A stretch of 64,000 nucleotides of DNA from Bdellovibrio sp. GT3 (GCF_037996765.1 NZ_JBBNAD010000001.1:1-64000), one strand, 5' to 3'; counted from the first letter of the stretch, positions 45,234 through 53,736 are shown. A program made the numbers and translations. Notes: a model not told the origin generated them from the sequence alone.

Positions 45234-46079
45234 TTACTTCTGTTCATTTAAAAGGGATTTGTTTTTTTCAATCCATGGCAAGAACCGTGGCAAGTGTGTC
45301 GCAATCACAAGGCCGCTGCAGGTGCTCATGATGTCGGGACCTACCGTAGTTGAAATAATACCCACTTGTTGGAATTCACCATTCACTCCATAGAACACCG
45401 GGCCGCCGGAGTCGCCCTCGCAGGCACCTTTGATTTGTCCATTGGACATGATCATGGTTCCAATTTGACCTTTGTAGTCGATTTGAATTTCGCGGTTTTC
45501 TTTAGCGGTAAATCTCAAATAAGTTTGATCGATGCGCGATTCGCTTGTTTTGCCGAAGCCGGCTAAAATAGCGAACGGTGCCGCTTCTGATTTCCCGTCA
45601 TAAAATTTAACCGGGGTGTATTCTTCCGGCACTGCGCGCTCCAGTTTCAAAAGCGCGATATCGGAAAATACCTTTGCGTCTGGTTTGTCATAGTCTTCAT
45701 GGATTACCCATTTGGTGACTGGGATATTGAACTTCTCTCGTTCGTATCCTGAATCAGGGGACATGTTGATGTTCGGGATAACATAGTAATTTTTAATAAC
45801 AGTTTCAAAGCAATGGGCAGCTGTTAATACGATATCTTTGTCGATCATCGTTCCAGAGCAATAGCCGCGGCCGCCGGTTTGAGTGGTACCCAGGATTAGA
45901 ACAACTTTGTTAGCGAGAACGTCACCCGCAGCAACTTCAGTTCCTCCTACGATGGCTTGGGAATAAGGAGTCGCAAGAGTTGCCATCACGGCCAAGAGTG
46001 CTGCTAAAGCAGGCAGTGACGCGCTAGGCGGCGCTTTTGTAAACACTTTGGTCACTTGCTTCAATAGGTTGCGTCTCAT
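45234..46079 (-). CDS. Secreted trypsin-like serine protease
   Basis: Start taken at ATG 46079 (GGAGG 7 bases upstream). A long signal region ends in a hydrophobic run (LAALLAVMATLATPYSQA), then the trypsin N-terminus IVGG near residue 39. The catalytic triad is complete: TAAHC near 89, SDIALL near 138 and GDSGGPVF near 221. The residue six before the catalytic Ser (ACEGDSGG) and the specificity pocket suggest a chymotrypsin-fold protease of trypsin type, though cleavage preference is not settled. No propeptide beyond the signal is seen. Likely used to digest proteins outside the cell. Confidence 0.92.
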   Translation of the reverse strand: MRRNLLKQVTKVFTKAPPSASLPALAALLAVMATLATPYSQAIVGGTEVAAGDVLANKVVLILGTTQTGGRGYCSGTMIDKDIVLTAAHCFETVIKNYYVIPNINMSPDSGYEREKFNIPVTKWVIHEDYDKPDAKVFSDIALLKLERAVPEEYTPVKFYDGKSEAAPFAILAGFGKTSESRIDQTYLRFTAKENREIQIDYKGQIGTMIMSNGQIKGACEGDSGGPVFYGVNGEFQQVGIISTTVGPDIMSTCSGLVIATHLPRFLPWIEKNKSLLNEQK

Positions 46080-46153
46080 GGTCGATCCTCCATCCGTCAT
46101 AAGCAGGCATCCAATTTTTATGCCGATTTGGGCCACGAAGGGAGTTCTGATAT

Positions 46154-47062
46154 TTACAGCTGTGCTTTGAAAAACGAGGATTTTTCGGCGAGTTTGTTCA
46201 TGTACTCCAAGACATCTTCTTGTGCTTCGCTGGATAGCTTTTTGAAGGGCACGATGTGCTCGTCAGGAACATAACGGAAGGTGAAGTTGATTCTTCTGGT
46301 TTCGAAGTTTTTAATCTCGTTCAACGGAAAATTTAGATCCGACTTGTCTTCGACACGTTGAACGCGGTGGAAAAGTTGTTTTTTAAATTTTTCGCCACCA
46401 AAGATCTGCAATGAGCAATCATCCAACCACTGTTGCAATACCACGTCGGACTTTGATTCTGTGCCTTTACTTGATACGAATTGGAATAAAGCGCGCTCAC
46501 CAAAAGAAATGGAAGCCACCGGACCTGGTTCGAAATCCTTATGCTCTCCCACGCGGGCGCAATCGATTTTTTTACCGTCTTCCTGGATTTGGTTGCCATA
46601 GTAATTAATCAAGCAGGTGTTCAAAGTCCAACCGCGAGGGATATCGCGTGGATCGAATTTCTCTTTCACTAAGCTTTCAATTTTATTTACCAGATTTTCC
46701 AGGACCGCAGGATAACGTTCACCCGTTACGCAGCGGTTATAGATTCCCTTTGGGGGGTGGTAATAGTTCAAGCACGCAAACTGCCAATTGCCCAACCAAT
46801 AAACCGGGCGCAACAATGGTCTTTGTTTTTGGTTCTCAGGCGGCGGGTTGTTCTTGGAATAGCGCATCTCCCAGATGGGATAAAGCGTGTTCAAGTACTT
46901 CAGGATCTCGTCTTTTTCGCGGGCCGTGATGTAGTTCTGCTCGTAAATCAAATTAGACGTGGATTTGCGCTCTTCGCCATTGCGAAGACCGGGTTTGTTC
47001 CCACGGGAATTGTTTTTAAAAGCAGGACCCTTGCCCTGAGATTTGCCTTTGGATTTGAACAT
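46154..47062 (-). CDS. AlkB-like 2-oxoglutarate/Fe(II) dioxygenase
   Basis: The ATG at 47062 gives 302 residues; an ATG 20 bases upstream is an alternative and neither has a clear Shine-Dalgarno sequence. A basic disordered N-terminus (KSKGKSQGKGPAFKNNSRG) is followed by an AlkB-type double-stranded beta-helix: NTCLINYYGN near 150, iron ligands in GEHKDF (about 172), the second His in LFHRVQRV (about 232), and the 2-oxoglutarate Arg in RRINFTFR (about 259). The basic tail suggests nucleic-acid binding, so the enzyme may repair alkylated DNA or RNA or demethylate RNA. It is divergent from the heptose kinase gene. Confidence 0.8.
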   Translation of the reverse strand: MFKSKGKSQGKGPAFKNNSRGNKPGLRNGEERKSTSNLIYEQNYITAREKDEILKYLNTLYPIWEMRYSKNNPPPENQKQRPLLRPVYWLGNWQFACLNYYHPPKGIYNRCVTGERYPAVLENLVNKIESLVKEKFDPRDIPRGWTLNTCLINYYGNQIQEDGKKIDCARVGEHKDFEPGPVASISFGERALFQFVSSKGTESKSDVVLQQWLDDCSLQIFGGEKFKKQLFHRVQRVEDKSDLNFPLNEIKNFETRRINFTFRYVPDEHIVPFKKLSSEAQEDVLEYMNKLAEKSSFFKAQL

Positions 47063-47167
47063 AGGGCAGGTATTTAACATAAAGGGGCTTTTGATGCCAA
47101 TAGCCGTGGTGCGAAAGGGATGACAGCCTCCACGCAATCCGTTAAAAATGGCTCTGGGAGTGAAAAA

Positions 47168-48196
47168 ATGACAGCACCTGTACAAGCCAAACTTGGACCT
47201 CAAGAAAAAGAACTTCTGATCAAACAGATCCCGGCCCTTAAAGGCAGAAAAATCCTCATTATCGGGGATGTGGGATTGGATGAGTACGTGATGGGGCAGG
47301 TGCGTCGTATCAGTCCGGAAGCTCCCGTTCCGGTTTTGGACGTGGAAGAAGAAGACATGCGTTTGGGCTTGGCTGCCAACGTTGCACAAAACGTGGCAAG
47401 CCTGGGTGGTACTCCGATGATGGTTTCCGTTGTTGGGGACGACACGGGTGCTGACATGTTGAAAGAGCTTTCCGCAAAAAGCGGCGTCAGCTGGGAATAC
47501 ATGATCGTTGATAAGGCTCGTCCAACAACGCGTAAAACCCGTGTGATGGCAAAGCAACAGCAGATCGTGCGTGTTGACCGCGAACTAAGAAAATATCTGT
47601 CTGAGGAAACTGAAACGCGATTGCTGGCGATGGTTGAAAAACATGTCGGTCAAGCGGACTGTGTGATCATCGAGGACTATGCAAAAGGTGTGGTTTCTAA
47701 AAATGTCGTCGAGAAAGTTTCTGCGATTTGCAAAAAAGCCGGCAAAAAACTGATGGTCGATCCACATCGCAACAATCAAGGTTCATTCTATCTGGGTGTT
47801 GATTTGATCAAGCCAAACTACGACGAAGCGGTTGTGTTGACGGGTATGGATTTCGACGATTTGAAAGGCAATCCGAACAAGGTTGTTGAAGTCGGCCGTG
47901 CTCTGCAAAAAATCACAGGGGCGAAAGAAGTGGTTCTGACTCGTGGAAAAGACGGTATGACGATTTTCTCGGGCGAGCAAATCACTGAAGTTCCGACTTA
48001 CGCGCAAAAAGTATTCGACGTGACGGGTGCTGGTGATACTGTCATTGCTGCTCTTTCATTGGGTATGGTCAGTGGTCTTTCATTGGTTCATAGCTGCATG
48101 CTAGCCAACAACGCCGCAGGTGTTGTGGTCGGTAAAGTCGGTTGCGTTCCATGTGAAATCCCAGAGCTGATCGAATACATCAACGAAGTCCACTAA
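47168..48196 (+). CDS. hldA: D-glycero-beta-D-manno-heptose-7-phosphate kinase
   Basis: Start taken at ATG 47168 (GGGAG 7 bases upstream), not the ATG at 47120. The 342-residue product is a PfkB-type kinase related to the N-terminal half of HldE/RfaE: LIIGDVGLDEYVMGQVRRIS, APVPVLDV, GLAANVAQNVASLGG, IIEDYAKGVV, PHRNN and the catalytic VFDVTGAGDTVIAALSL. It makes heptose-1,7-bisphosphate, precursor of ADP-heptose for the LPS core. The adenylyltransferase domain is absent and must be encoded elsewhere. The heptosyltransferase at 19228 uses the end product. Confidence 0.9.
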   Translation: MTAPVQAKLGPQEKELLIKQIPALKGRKILIIGDVGLDEYVMGQVRRISPEAPVPVLDVEEEDMRLGLAANVAQNVASLGGTPMMVSVVGDDTGADMLKELSAKSGVSWEYMIVDKARPTTRKTRVMAKQQQIVRVDRELRKYLSEETETRLLAMVEKHVGQADCVIIEDYAKGVVSKNVVEKVSAICKKAGKKLMVDPHRNNQGSFYLGVDLIKPNYDEAVVLTGMDFDDLKGNPNKVVEVGRALQKITGAKEVVLTRGKDGMTIFSGEQITEVPTYAQKVFDVTGAGDTVIAALSLGMVSGLSLVHSCMLANNAAGVVVGKVGCVPCEIPELIEYINEVH

Positions 48197-48201
48197 CCAG
48201 C

Positions 48202-48582
48202 ATGGAAAAGGCGTACAAAGTTAATTCAAAACTTTTGCCCGAGGGATTTCCGCGTCAGTTTGATGCACACATTTACTTCACAAATGATGATATGGAGTTC
48301 GCAAAAGAACTGCGCGAGAAGGCTCTTGTCTCATTCAAAGATCAAGAGGTCTTCACAGGACAGCTGATTCCTGAACCAATTGGTCCCCATCCAACGCCCA
48401 TGTTTGAGATTAATTTCCCCAGAGAGAAATTCACCGATGTGGTACTATGGTTAATGCACGAGCGCGGCGAATTGTCGGTCCTGGTGCACGAACTCGCTGG
48501 TGATGACTTGTACGATCACACGCAGGCGGCGATGTGGTTGGGCAAACCTGTGGAATTAAAGCTAGAGGCATTCAAAGACTAA
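48202..48582 (+). CDS. DOPA 4,5-dioxygenase family protein
   Basis: Encodes 126 residues. FDAHIYFTNDD, then GPHPTPMFEINFP, and LSVLVHELAGDDLYDHTQAA with WLG give the ferredoxin-like fold and the conserved His set of the DOPA 4,5-dioxygenase family. In bacteria the family has no settled substrate. It starts 6 bases after the heptose kinase stop and precedes a phosphotransferase closely, so the three are probably one operon. Confidence 0.88.
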   Translation: MEKAYKVNSKLLPEGFPRQFDAHIYFTNDDMEFAKELREKALVSFKDQEVFTGQLIPEPIGPHPTPMFEINFPREKFTDVVLWLMHERGELSVLVHELAGDDLYDHTQAAMWLGKPVELKLEAFKD

Positions 48583-48604
48583 GCCTTATGGATGGGAGCC
48601 TTGG

Positions 48605-49492
48605 TTGATCACTCCTGATTCAAATCTGTATAAAAATATTGTGACCACCTGGAAAGCTCCGGGGGAGCTGTGGCTTGCGAAGCTGCCAGAGCACCTTCTT
48701 AAAATCGAAAAGCTTTGGGGGCTGGAGCCAATTCAGCCGCTGGACAACCTTTCATTTCATTTTGTAGGTACTGCGAAACGAAAGTCTGATGGGTTGGAAG
48801 TTGTTATAAAAACTGGCTGCGATATTGAGTCTTTGGACCGCGAACGTCAGTGGTTGCGGCACTTTTCCGGTGTGGCGGCGCAGGTACTTGAAACAGATAA
48901 AAATCTTGGCGCCACAATGATGGAGAGGCTGACGCCAGGTGAAACTTTAAAGCACAACAAAGACCTGGATGATGATCAGAAAACAATCGTCATTGCGGGA
49001 ATTATTCATGAGCTGAATTCGCGCTCGATCATCAGTGGTGCATTCAAGCATATCTCAGAACTTGCCAAGGATCTGGATGTTTTGGAGGGAGCTGTGGACT
49101 CACGCATGCTCTCCAAGGCCCGCGGAATTATCAGCGAACTGACATTTGACCGCAGTCAGGATCGTCTGCTGCATGGGGATCTTCATCACGACAATATTCT
49201 GAAACATAAGAGTTCGTGGAAGGTCATTGATCCTCACGGCTACATTGGAGATCCGACATTCGAGATGGCTGTGATGATGTACAATCCTTTGGATGCGTAT
49301 CCTACAAATCGGCCCCTTAGAAAAACTTTGGATCGTCGTATGTCTATTCTCAATGACTACCTCAACTTCGACATGCAGCGAATGAAGTCGTGGGCCTTTG
49401 CTGCGGCAATGATTTCAACAGCTTGGGATTATGGGGATACGAAAAAGCTTTTTGGCATTCCATTTTTGGTTGCCCAGGAATTGCGATCCTGA
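48605..49492 (+). CDS. Aminoglycoside/hydroxyurea-type phosphotransferase
   Basis: Encodes 295 residues starting at TTG 48605; GGGAG lies 6 bases before it and there is no nearby ATG in frame. The kinase core is present: LLHGDLHHDNIL (catalytic loop, near 195), then VIDPHGYIGDPTFE with the metal-binding Asp. The sequence is closest to the streptomycin 6-/hydroxyurea phosphotransferase group. True antibiotic resistance is not implied; many such proteins have metabolic substrates. Probably co-transcribed with the two genes before it. Confidence 0.82.
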   Translation: MITPDSNLYKNIVTTWKAPGELWLAKLPEHLLKIEKLWGLEPIQPLDNLSFHFVGTAKRKSDGLEVVIKTGCDIESLDRERQWLRHFSGVAAQVLETDKNLGATMMERLTPGETLKHNKDLDDDQKTIVIAGIIHELNSRSIISGAFKHISELAKDLDVLEGAVDSRMLSKARGIISELTFDRSQDRLLHGDLHHDNILKHKSSWKVIDPHGYIGDPTFEMAVMMYNPLDAYPTNRPLRKTLDRRMSILNDYLNFDMQRMKSWAFAAAMISTAWDYGDTKKLFGIPFLVAQELRS

Positions 49493-49524
49493 TGTGATGA
49501 ACCCTCTAACTGAGGGAGCATCCT

Positions 49525-50019
49525 ATGAAATTCATCGCAGCGGTTTTTCTATTTCTAATTGCCGGCACACAAGTGTATGCAGCAGATCCCTTTGATTCGT
49601 TTATGGGAAATTATGTGATCGAGGGTAAGCCTCGTATCAAAGAAGTAAACAACAACTATTGTCTTCTTTATAGCTTTAGTGGTCTTAAAGGGATCACTGT
49701 AAAACCCGGTGAAGCCAAGTTTGAGTCGCACATGGTTCATTTTATTTCCACGCACAAATCAGTCAGACATTCGGTCATGAATTATGAAACTCGCAATGAT
49801 CGCGATTCTGCGGGCTCCTTTGCCGTAACTTATGGTGGAGAAGGCTGGGCTTCGAACGTTCGCGGAACCTGGTCCGTTGGGAACAAACAAGGGGTTCGAA
49901 TTCGCTTAAAGCAAACAGAGCGTGGTGCTGTGGTGTCCTTGGATGATGAAACACTTCGGTCGGGAAGACTTGCGAAAGCCTGCTATTACGAGGCTGATCT
50001 GGTTAAGGTGGCCGAATAA
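49525..50019 (+). CDS. Exported protein of unknown function
   Basis: GAGGGAG precedes ATG 49525. The 164-residue product has a signal peptide (KFIAAVFLFLIAGTQVYA) and a strand-rich mature part, DPFDSFMGNYVIEGKP, MVHFISTHKSVRHSVM, SFAVTYGGEGWASN, that may form a small beta-barrel such as a lipocalin-like or META-like fold. Two Cys lie far apart. No family is recognised. A terminator follows. Confidence 0.72.
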   Translation: MKFIAAVFLFLIAGTQVYAADPFDSFMGNYVIEGKPRIKEVNNNYCLLYSFSGLKGITVKPGEAKFESHMVHFISTHKSVRHSVMNYETRNDRDSAGSFAVTYGGEGWASNVRGTWSVGNKQGVRIRLKQTERGAVVSLDDETLRSGRLAKACYYEADLVKVAE

Positions 50020-50057
50020 ACCGCCAGGCTCTGGACAATTAAGCATTTTTTGCAAGA

Positions 50058-50083
50058 AAGGCTCTTTTATAGGGCCTTTTTTA
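50058..50083 (+). terminator. Rho-independent terminator
   Basis: AAGGCTC pairs with GGGCCTT (one G-T pair) around 7 bases, followed by TTTTTATT. It ends the exported-protein gene at 49525. Confidence 0.75.
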
Positions 50084-50157
50084 TTGGCTAAAGCGCTGAA
50101 ATATAAGGAATTACTACAAGTTCCCCAAGGGCTGTGTTACAAAATCGGCCGCTGAGT

Positions 50158-50254
50158 ACTTCCGCGAAGCGGAAGTGTAAACCAGCTAATCCTATGTAAC
50201 GGGACCACAAAAGTCCCAGCTGTAACAAGCATGGCTGTAATAAGCCGAGGAGCC
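50158..50254 (+). promoter_or_regulatory. Structured leader upstream of rlmN
   Basis: Four small stems lie in a row: ACTTCCGC-GAA-GCGGAAGT (50158-50176), GGGAC-CACAAAA-GTCCC (50201-50217), GCT-GTAACA-AGC (50219-50230) and GGCT-GTAATA-AGCC (50233-50246). The last is 3 bases from the GAGG of the ribosome-binding site. A second AGCC at 251-254 could pair with the same GGCT and would enclose GAGGAG, giving two exclusive folds. I do not recognise a known riboswitch class. Confidence 0.5.
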
Positions 50255-50259
50255 CTAAG

Positions 50260-51516
50260 ATGGAATTGAACGAAGCGACTACAAGCGCCACTCTTGCACC
50301 AATCAACTACACTGACGACAACGTCGCAAAACCCCTGGAAAACAAAGCTGCAAACTTCTACTCCATGACTTTGGAGGATTTGAAAGCTTACCTAAAAGGT
50401 AAAGGCAAAGAGCAATTCCGTGCTCAGCAAATCTTTAAATGGGTTTACGAGCAACGTGTGACGGATCCAGAACAAATGACGAATTTGTCCAAGGACTTCC
50501 GCGCAGAACTTCCAAAACTTCTTTCTTTCGAACTTCCAAAAACTTTGACTCACTTGAAGTCCGTGGATGGAACTCAAAAATTCCTATTCGACATGGGCGA
50601 CAACCAAAGTGTTGAGTCTGTGGTGATTCCATCTGAGGGCCGTCTGACTTTGTGTATTTCCTCTGAAGTGGGTTGCAACATCGGTTGCAAGTTCTGCTTC
50701 ACCGGTAAGCAAAAATTGAAACGTAGATTGCGTACTGAAGATATCGTGGGTCAGTTCATGCAAGTTCATGATTCTTTGGCCGAAGGTCAGCGCATCACGA
50801 ACATCGTGTTCATGGGTATGGGCGAGCCATTGGATAATCCAGAAGCAGTATTTAAAACGATCGACGTGATCCATTCCCCATGGGGTATTAATCTTTCCCG
50901 TAAGAAAATCACTGTTTCCACTTCCGGTATCGTTCCTGAGATGTGGCGTATTGCTGATTCCAAAGTTCGTTTGGCAGTAAGCTTGAATGCTCCGACGGAT
51001 GAAATCCGCTCGCAAGTGATGCCAATCAATAAGAAGTGGAACACGACTATGTTGTTGGATGCTTGTAAGCAGTATACCGACAAAACGGGCGACAAGGTGA
51101 CGTTCGAGTACGTGATGCTAAAAGGTGTGACGGATTCTATCGAGAACGCGCGCCAGGTGGCGAAACTGACTCGTGGTGTGCCGTGCAAAATCAATATCAT
51201 TCCATTCAATGAACATCCAGGTGCGCCGTACGAGCGTCCTTCTGATGCAACCATCGAGGCGTTCCACACGGAACTGAATCGCTTGGGTTGCCATGTTCTT
51301 CTTCGCCGCTCTATGGGGCGCGATATCTTTGCGGCTTGCGGTCAGTTGAACAGCACGCACAAAGACGAAAACGCGACAATGGATATCTCCAATTCTGATT
51401 TGGCCGGTATGCCTAAATCAAAACGTCAGTTGTTGGCGGAACATAAAGCTGAGCACGCTGCTAAAAATGCGGCATTTGCTGCGATGAGCTTTGAAAACGA
51501 AACAGAACTTAACTAG
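50260..51516 (+). CDS. rlmN: Dual-specificity RNA methyltransferase RlmN
   Basis: Encodes 418 residues. This radical-SAM enzyme methylates C2 of A2503 in 23S rRNA and A37 in some tRNAs. The cluster motif CNIGCKFC is at Cys139, Cys143 and Cys146; FRAQQIFKWVYEQRV, FMGMGEPLDNPEAV, LAVSLNAP and a late Cys in IFAACGQL, which forms the methyl-carrier intermediate, are present. The protein is about 30 residues longer than usual at the start and has an extra C-terminal Ala-rich helix (AEHKAEHAAKNAAFAAM). A structured leader precedes it. Confidence 0.95.
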   Translation: MELNEATTSATLAPINYTDDNVAKPLENKAANFYSMTLEDLKAYLKGKGKEQFRAQQIFKWVYEQRVTDPEQMTNLSKDFRAELPKLLSFELPKTLTHLKSVDGTQKFLFDMGDNQSVESVVIPSEGRLTLCISSEVGCNIGCKFCFTGKQKLKRRLRTEDIVGQFMQVHDSLAEGQRITNIVFMGMGEPLDNPEAVFKTIDVIHSPWGINLSRKKITVSTSGIVPEMWRIADSKVRLAVSLNAPTDEIRSQVMPINKKWNTTMLLDACKQYTDKTGDKVTFEYVMLKGVTDSIENARQVAKLTRGVPCKINIIPFNEHPGAPYERPSDATIEAFHTELNRLGCHVLLRRSMGRDIFAACGQLNSTHKDENATMDISNSDLAGMPKSKRQLLAEHKAEHAAKNAAFAAMSFENETELN

Positions 51517-51570
51517 TCTCAAGCCGCGCTTTGAAGATATCAAAGCGCAAATCACCCGGAGAAATTCAAA

Positions 51571-52479
51571 ATGTCTGAAATTTTAGTAGTAGGAAGTCTT
51601 GCATACGATTCAATTCAAACTCCATCGGGCCGTGCTGATCGCGCCTTGGGTGGCTCTGCGAATTACTTCTCTTTGGCAGCATCTTTGTTTTCCAAAGTTC
51701 GCGTGGTCGGTGTTGTGGGTGAAGACTATGACCAAAAAGACTATGATCTTTTGAACAACCGTGGTGTTGATTTGACCGGTCTTTCCAAAGTTCCAGGCAA
51801 AACATTCCATTGGGCGGGTTCCTACGAAGGTGACATGAATGAAGCGAAAACTCTGAACACAGAGTTGAACGTTTTTGAACACTTCAATCCACAATTGCCA
51901 GAGCACTATAAAGATTCTTCCTTCGTATTTTTGGCAAACATCGCACCTGAACTTCAGTTGCAGGTTTTGTCTCAGGTTAAACAACCTAAATTTGTAGGTC
52001 TTGATACAATGAACCTTTGGATCAACATCAAGAAAGACGCTTTGCTTGAAGTTGTTAAAAAAGTGAATCTTGTGTTGATCAACGAAGGTGAGGCGAAAAT
52101 GCTTACTGGCGCTTCCAATGCGATTTCTGCTGCGCCAATGATCACAGCAATGGGTCCTTCAGCGGTAGTTATCAAACGTGGCGAGTACGGTTTCGCTATG
52201 TACACGAAAGAAGCGGGTTACTTCATTCTGCCTGCAATGCCGATCCCAACAGTGATCGATCCAACAGGTGCGGGAGATACATTTGCCGGCGGTTTCTTCG
52301 GTTACATCGCCGCTCAAAAAGAAGCTCCAACATTGAACACTTTGAAACAAGCCTGCATCATGGGCTCCATGATGGCGTCTCACACAATCCAGGATTTCTC
52401 GGTGAAGGCACTTTCCAAAGTGACTTTGGCAGATCTTGAAAAACGTCTGGCAGAATACAAAAAAGTCATCACCGTATAA
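51571..52479 (+). CDS. PfkB-family sugar/nucleoside kinase
   Basis: Encodes 302 residues of the ribokinase/PfkB family: VVGSLAYDSIQTP, ALGGSANYFSLAASL, VRVVGVVGEDY, NEGEAKMLTG and the catalytic DPTGAGDTFAGGFFGYIA. The N-terminal FHWAGSYEGDM suggests an adenosine- or ribokinase-like group, but the substrate cannot be decided. It follows rlmN by 54 bases with GGAG before its start, so may share its transcript. A terminator follows. Confidence 0.9.
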   Translation: MSEILVVGSLAYDSIQTPSGRADRALGGSANYFSLAASLFSKVRVVGVVGEDYDQKDYDLLNNRGVDLTGLSKVPGKTFHWAGSYEGDMNEAKTLNTELNVFEHFNPQLPEHYKDSSFVFLANIAPELQLQVLSQVKQPKFVGLDTMNLWINIKKDALLEVVKKVNLVLINEGEAKMLTGASNAISAAPMITAMGPSAVVIKRGEYGFAMYTKEAGYFILPAMPIPTVIDPTGAGDTFAGGFFGYIAAQKEAPTLNTLKQACIMGSMMASHTIQDFSVKALSKVTLADLEKRLAEYKKVITV

Positions 52480-52515
52480 GGTGCCAGGTCCTACTTACGG
52501 ACGCATTGCAAAAGA

Positions 52516-52542
52516 AAAGGCAGATCACTAAGATCTGCCTTT
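52516..52542. terminator. Bidirectional terminator
   Basis: AAAGGCAGATC pairs with GATCTGCCTTT around 5 bases, with T-runs on both strands. It separates the PfkB kinase gene from ohr. Confidence 0.9.
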
Positions 52543-52578
52543 TTTATTTTGTATAGTCTTTGCCTTTTACGGGAGGGG

Positions 52579-52992
52579 TTAGACTAGTTCGATCTCAACA
52601 GGAACATTGCCGCGAGTGGCGTTGGAGTAAGGGCACACTTTGTGGGCCGTCTCCAGAAGTTGCTGGGCGATGTTTCGCTCAACACCTTCTATCTTCGCAC
52701 GCAATTTGACTGCCAAAGCAAAGCCACCAGCATTGTTCGGACCGATGCCGACGTCTGCCGTGACAGTAGACGTGATTTTCGTCTTCTGTTGCATGGCCAC
52801 AAAATTCAGCGCGCTATCAAAGCAGGCTGCGTATCCGGCTGCAAAAAGTTGTTCCGGATTGGTGAAGGCTCCACCTGATCCGCCCATTTCTTTGGGAATA
52901 CGTACTTCAAGATTCAGGACTCCGTCAGAGCTTTCTACCCTTCCGTTGCGTCCGCCAGTTGCGGTTGCAACTGCTGTATAGAGCTTACTCAT
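52579..52992 (-). CDS. ohr: Organic hydroperoxide resistance protein
   Basis: Encodes 137 residues of the OsmC/Ohr family. Cys57 (AAGYAACFDSAL) and Cys120 (HKVCPYSNATRGN) are the redox pair that reduces organic hydroperoxides with dihydrolipoyl proteins. GGSGGAFTNPEQLFAAGY is typical. It overlaps ohrR by 4 bases (ATGA), an arrangement that couples the enzyme to its sensor. Expected to be induced by organic peroxides. Confidence 0.96.
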   Translation of the reverse strand: MSKLYTAVATATGGRNGRVESSDGVLNLEVRIPKEMGGSGGAFTNPEQLFAAGYAACFDSALNFVAMQQKTKITSTVTADVGIGPNNAGGFALAVKLRAKIEGVERNIAQQLLETAHKVCPYSNATRGNVPVEIELV

Positions 52993-53438
52993 GAATGACC
53001 TCCTTCTAAGGCTTTTCTCATTTGCTCGTTTAACTTATTCAAATTTTTGTAAATAGCCTGCAGCTCTGTCTGTTTGCATTCGACATTGCAAAGCAGTTTC
53101 TCAGGGACCGAAGCGAAGTGCTTTTCCAGCTTGCGACCCTCGGCGGTCAGGTGAACTTCGACCGTGCGCTCGTCCTTGGCAGAGCGTTTGCGGGTGACCC
53201 AGCCACGAGTCTCCATGCGCTTAATCAGGGGAGTGACAGTTCCCGTATCCAACATCAAAAGGTCTGCAATCTCGGTCACTTTGCGCGGAGCTTTTTCCCA
53301 CAGAACCATAAATACCAAGTACTGCGGATACGTCAGATCAAAAGCTTTAAAGTGTTCTGCATAAAGCTGTGTGATCAGTCGGGAAGCCGCGTAGATCGGA
53401 AAGCAAAGCTGGTTTTTCAAAAGCAGTTTTTGGTTCAT
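52989..53438 (-). CDS. ohrR: OhrR, MarR-family peroxide-sensing repressor
   Basis: Encodes 149 residues of the MarR family. The sensing Cys is Cys12 in QLCFPIYAASR, the residue that organic peroxides oxidise to release DNA. The winged helix is visible (KVTEIADLLMLDTGTVTPLI, METRGWVTRKRSAKDERTVE). It is first in the ohrR-ohr operon and should repress it through the palindrome at 53459-53491, 21 bases upstream of the start codon. Confidence 0.95.
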   Translation of the reverse strand: MNQKLLLKNQLCFPIYAASRLITQLYAEHFKAFDLTYPQYLVFMVLWEKAPRKVTEIADLLMLDTGTVTPLIKRMETRGWVTRKRSAKDERTVEVHLTAEGRKLEKHFASVPEKLLCNVECKQTELQAIYKNLNKLNEQMRKALEGGHS

Positions 53439-53458
53439 GCCCTGATTCTACGCTGATT

Positions 53459-53491
53459 TATATTGTGTGCAATTAAATTGCATACAATATA
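53459..53491. promoter_or_regulatory. OhrR operator
   Basis: Inverted repeat of two 16-base arms, TATATTGTGTGCAATT and its complement, around one central A, with a single mismatch. The core GCAATTAAATTGC matches the usual OhrR-type binding site. It is directly upstream of ohrR. Confidence 0.88.
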
Positions 53492-53520
53492 AAAATAATA
53501 CATGCGGGGTCCTGCGCCAA

Positions 53521-53557
53521 GAGGTACGGCCTTACCTGCGAGGTAAGGCCGTACCTC
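53521..53557. repeat. Perfect inverted repeat with GTAAGGCCGTACCT
   Basis: GAGGTACGGCCTTACC pairs exactly with 53542-53557 around TGCGA; with one bulge the stem extends outward (GCGCCA to TGGCG). TTTCTTTTT follows on the plus strand, so a transcript would fold into a terminator-like stem, but no plus-strand gene lies before it. The arm sequence recurs at 34758-34771 and 53637-53650. Confidence 0.85.
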
Positions 53558-53636
53558 TGGCGTTTCTTTTTGAGACGGATTTGCGAGGTTCTGCTCGCGG
53601 GGAAGGTGGGGCCAAAGTGGGCTTGGTGGTTATGAG

Positions 53637-53650
53637 GTAAGTCCGTACCT
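53637..53650. repeat. Dispersed repeat copy GTAAGTCCGTACCT
   Basis: One base different from the copies at 34758-34771 and 53543-53556. It is in the gap before the coiled-coil gene. Confidence 0.65.
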
Positions 53651-53736
53651 TTTGGGGCTGGACCTTGTGCCAGATAGGTGGAATCCCGTGGGAGTTCCTT
53701 AAGAGAAGTTGAGGAATTTCCGATAATTCCACTAGT

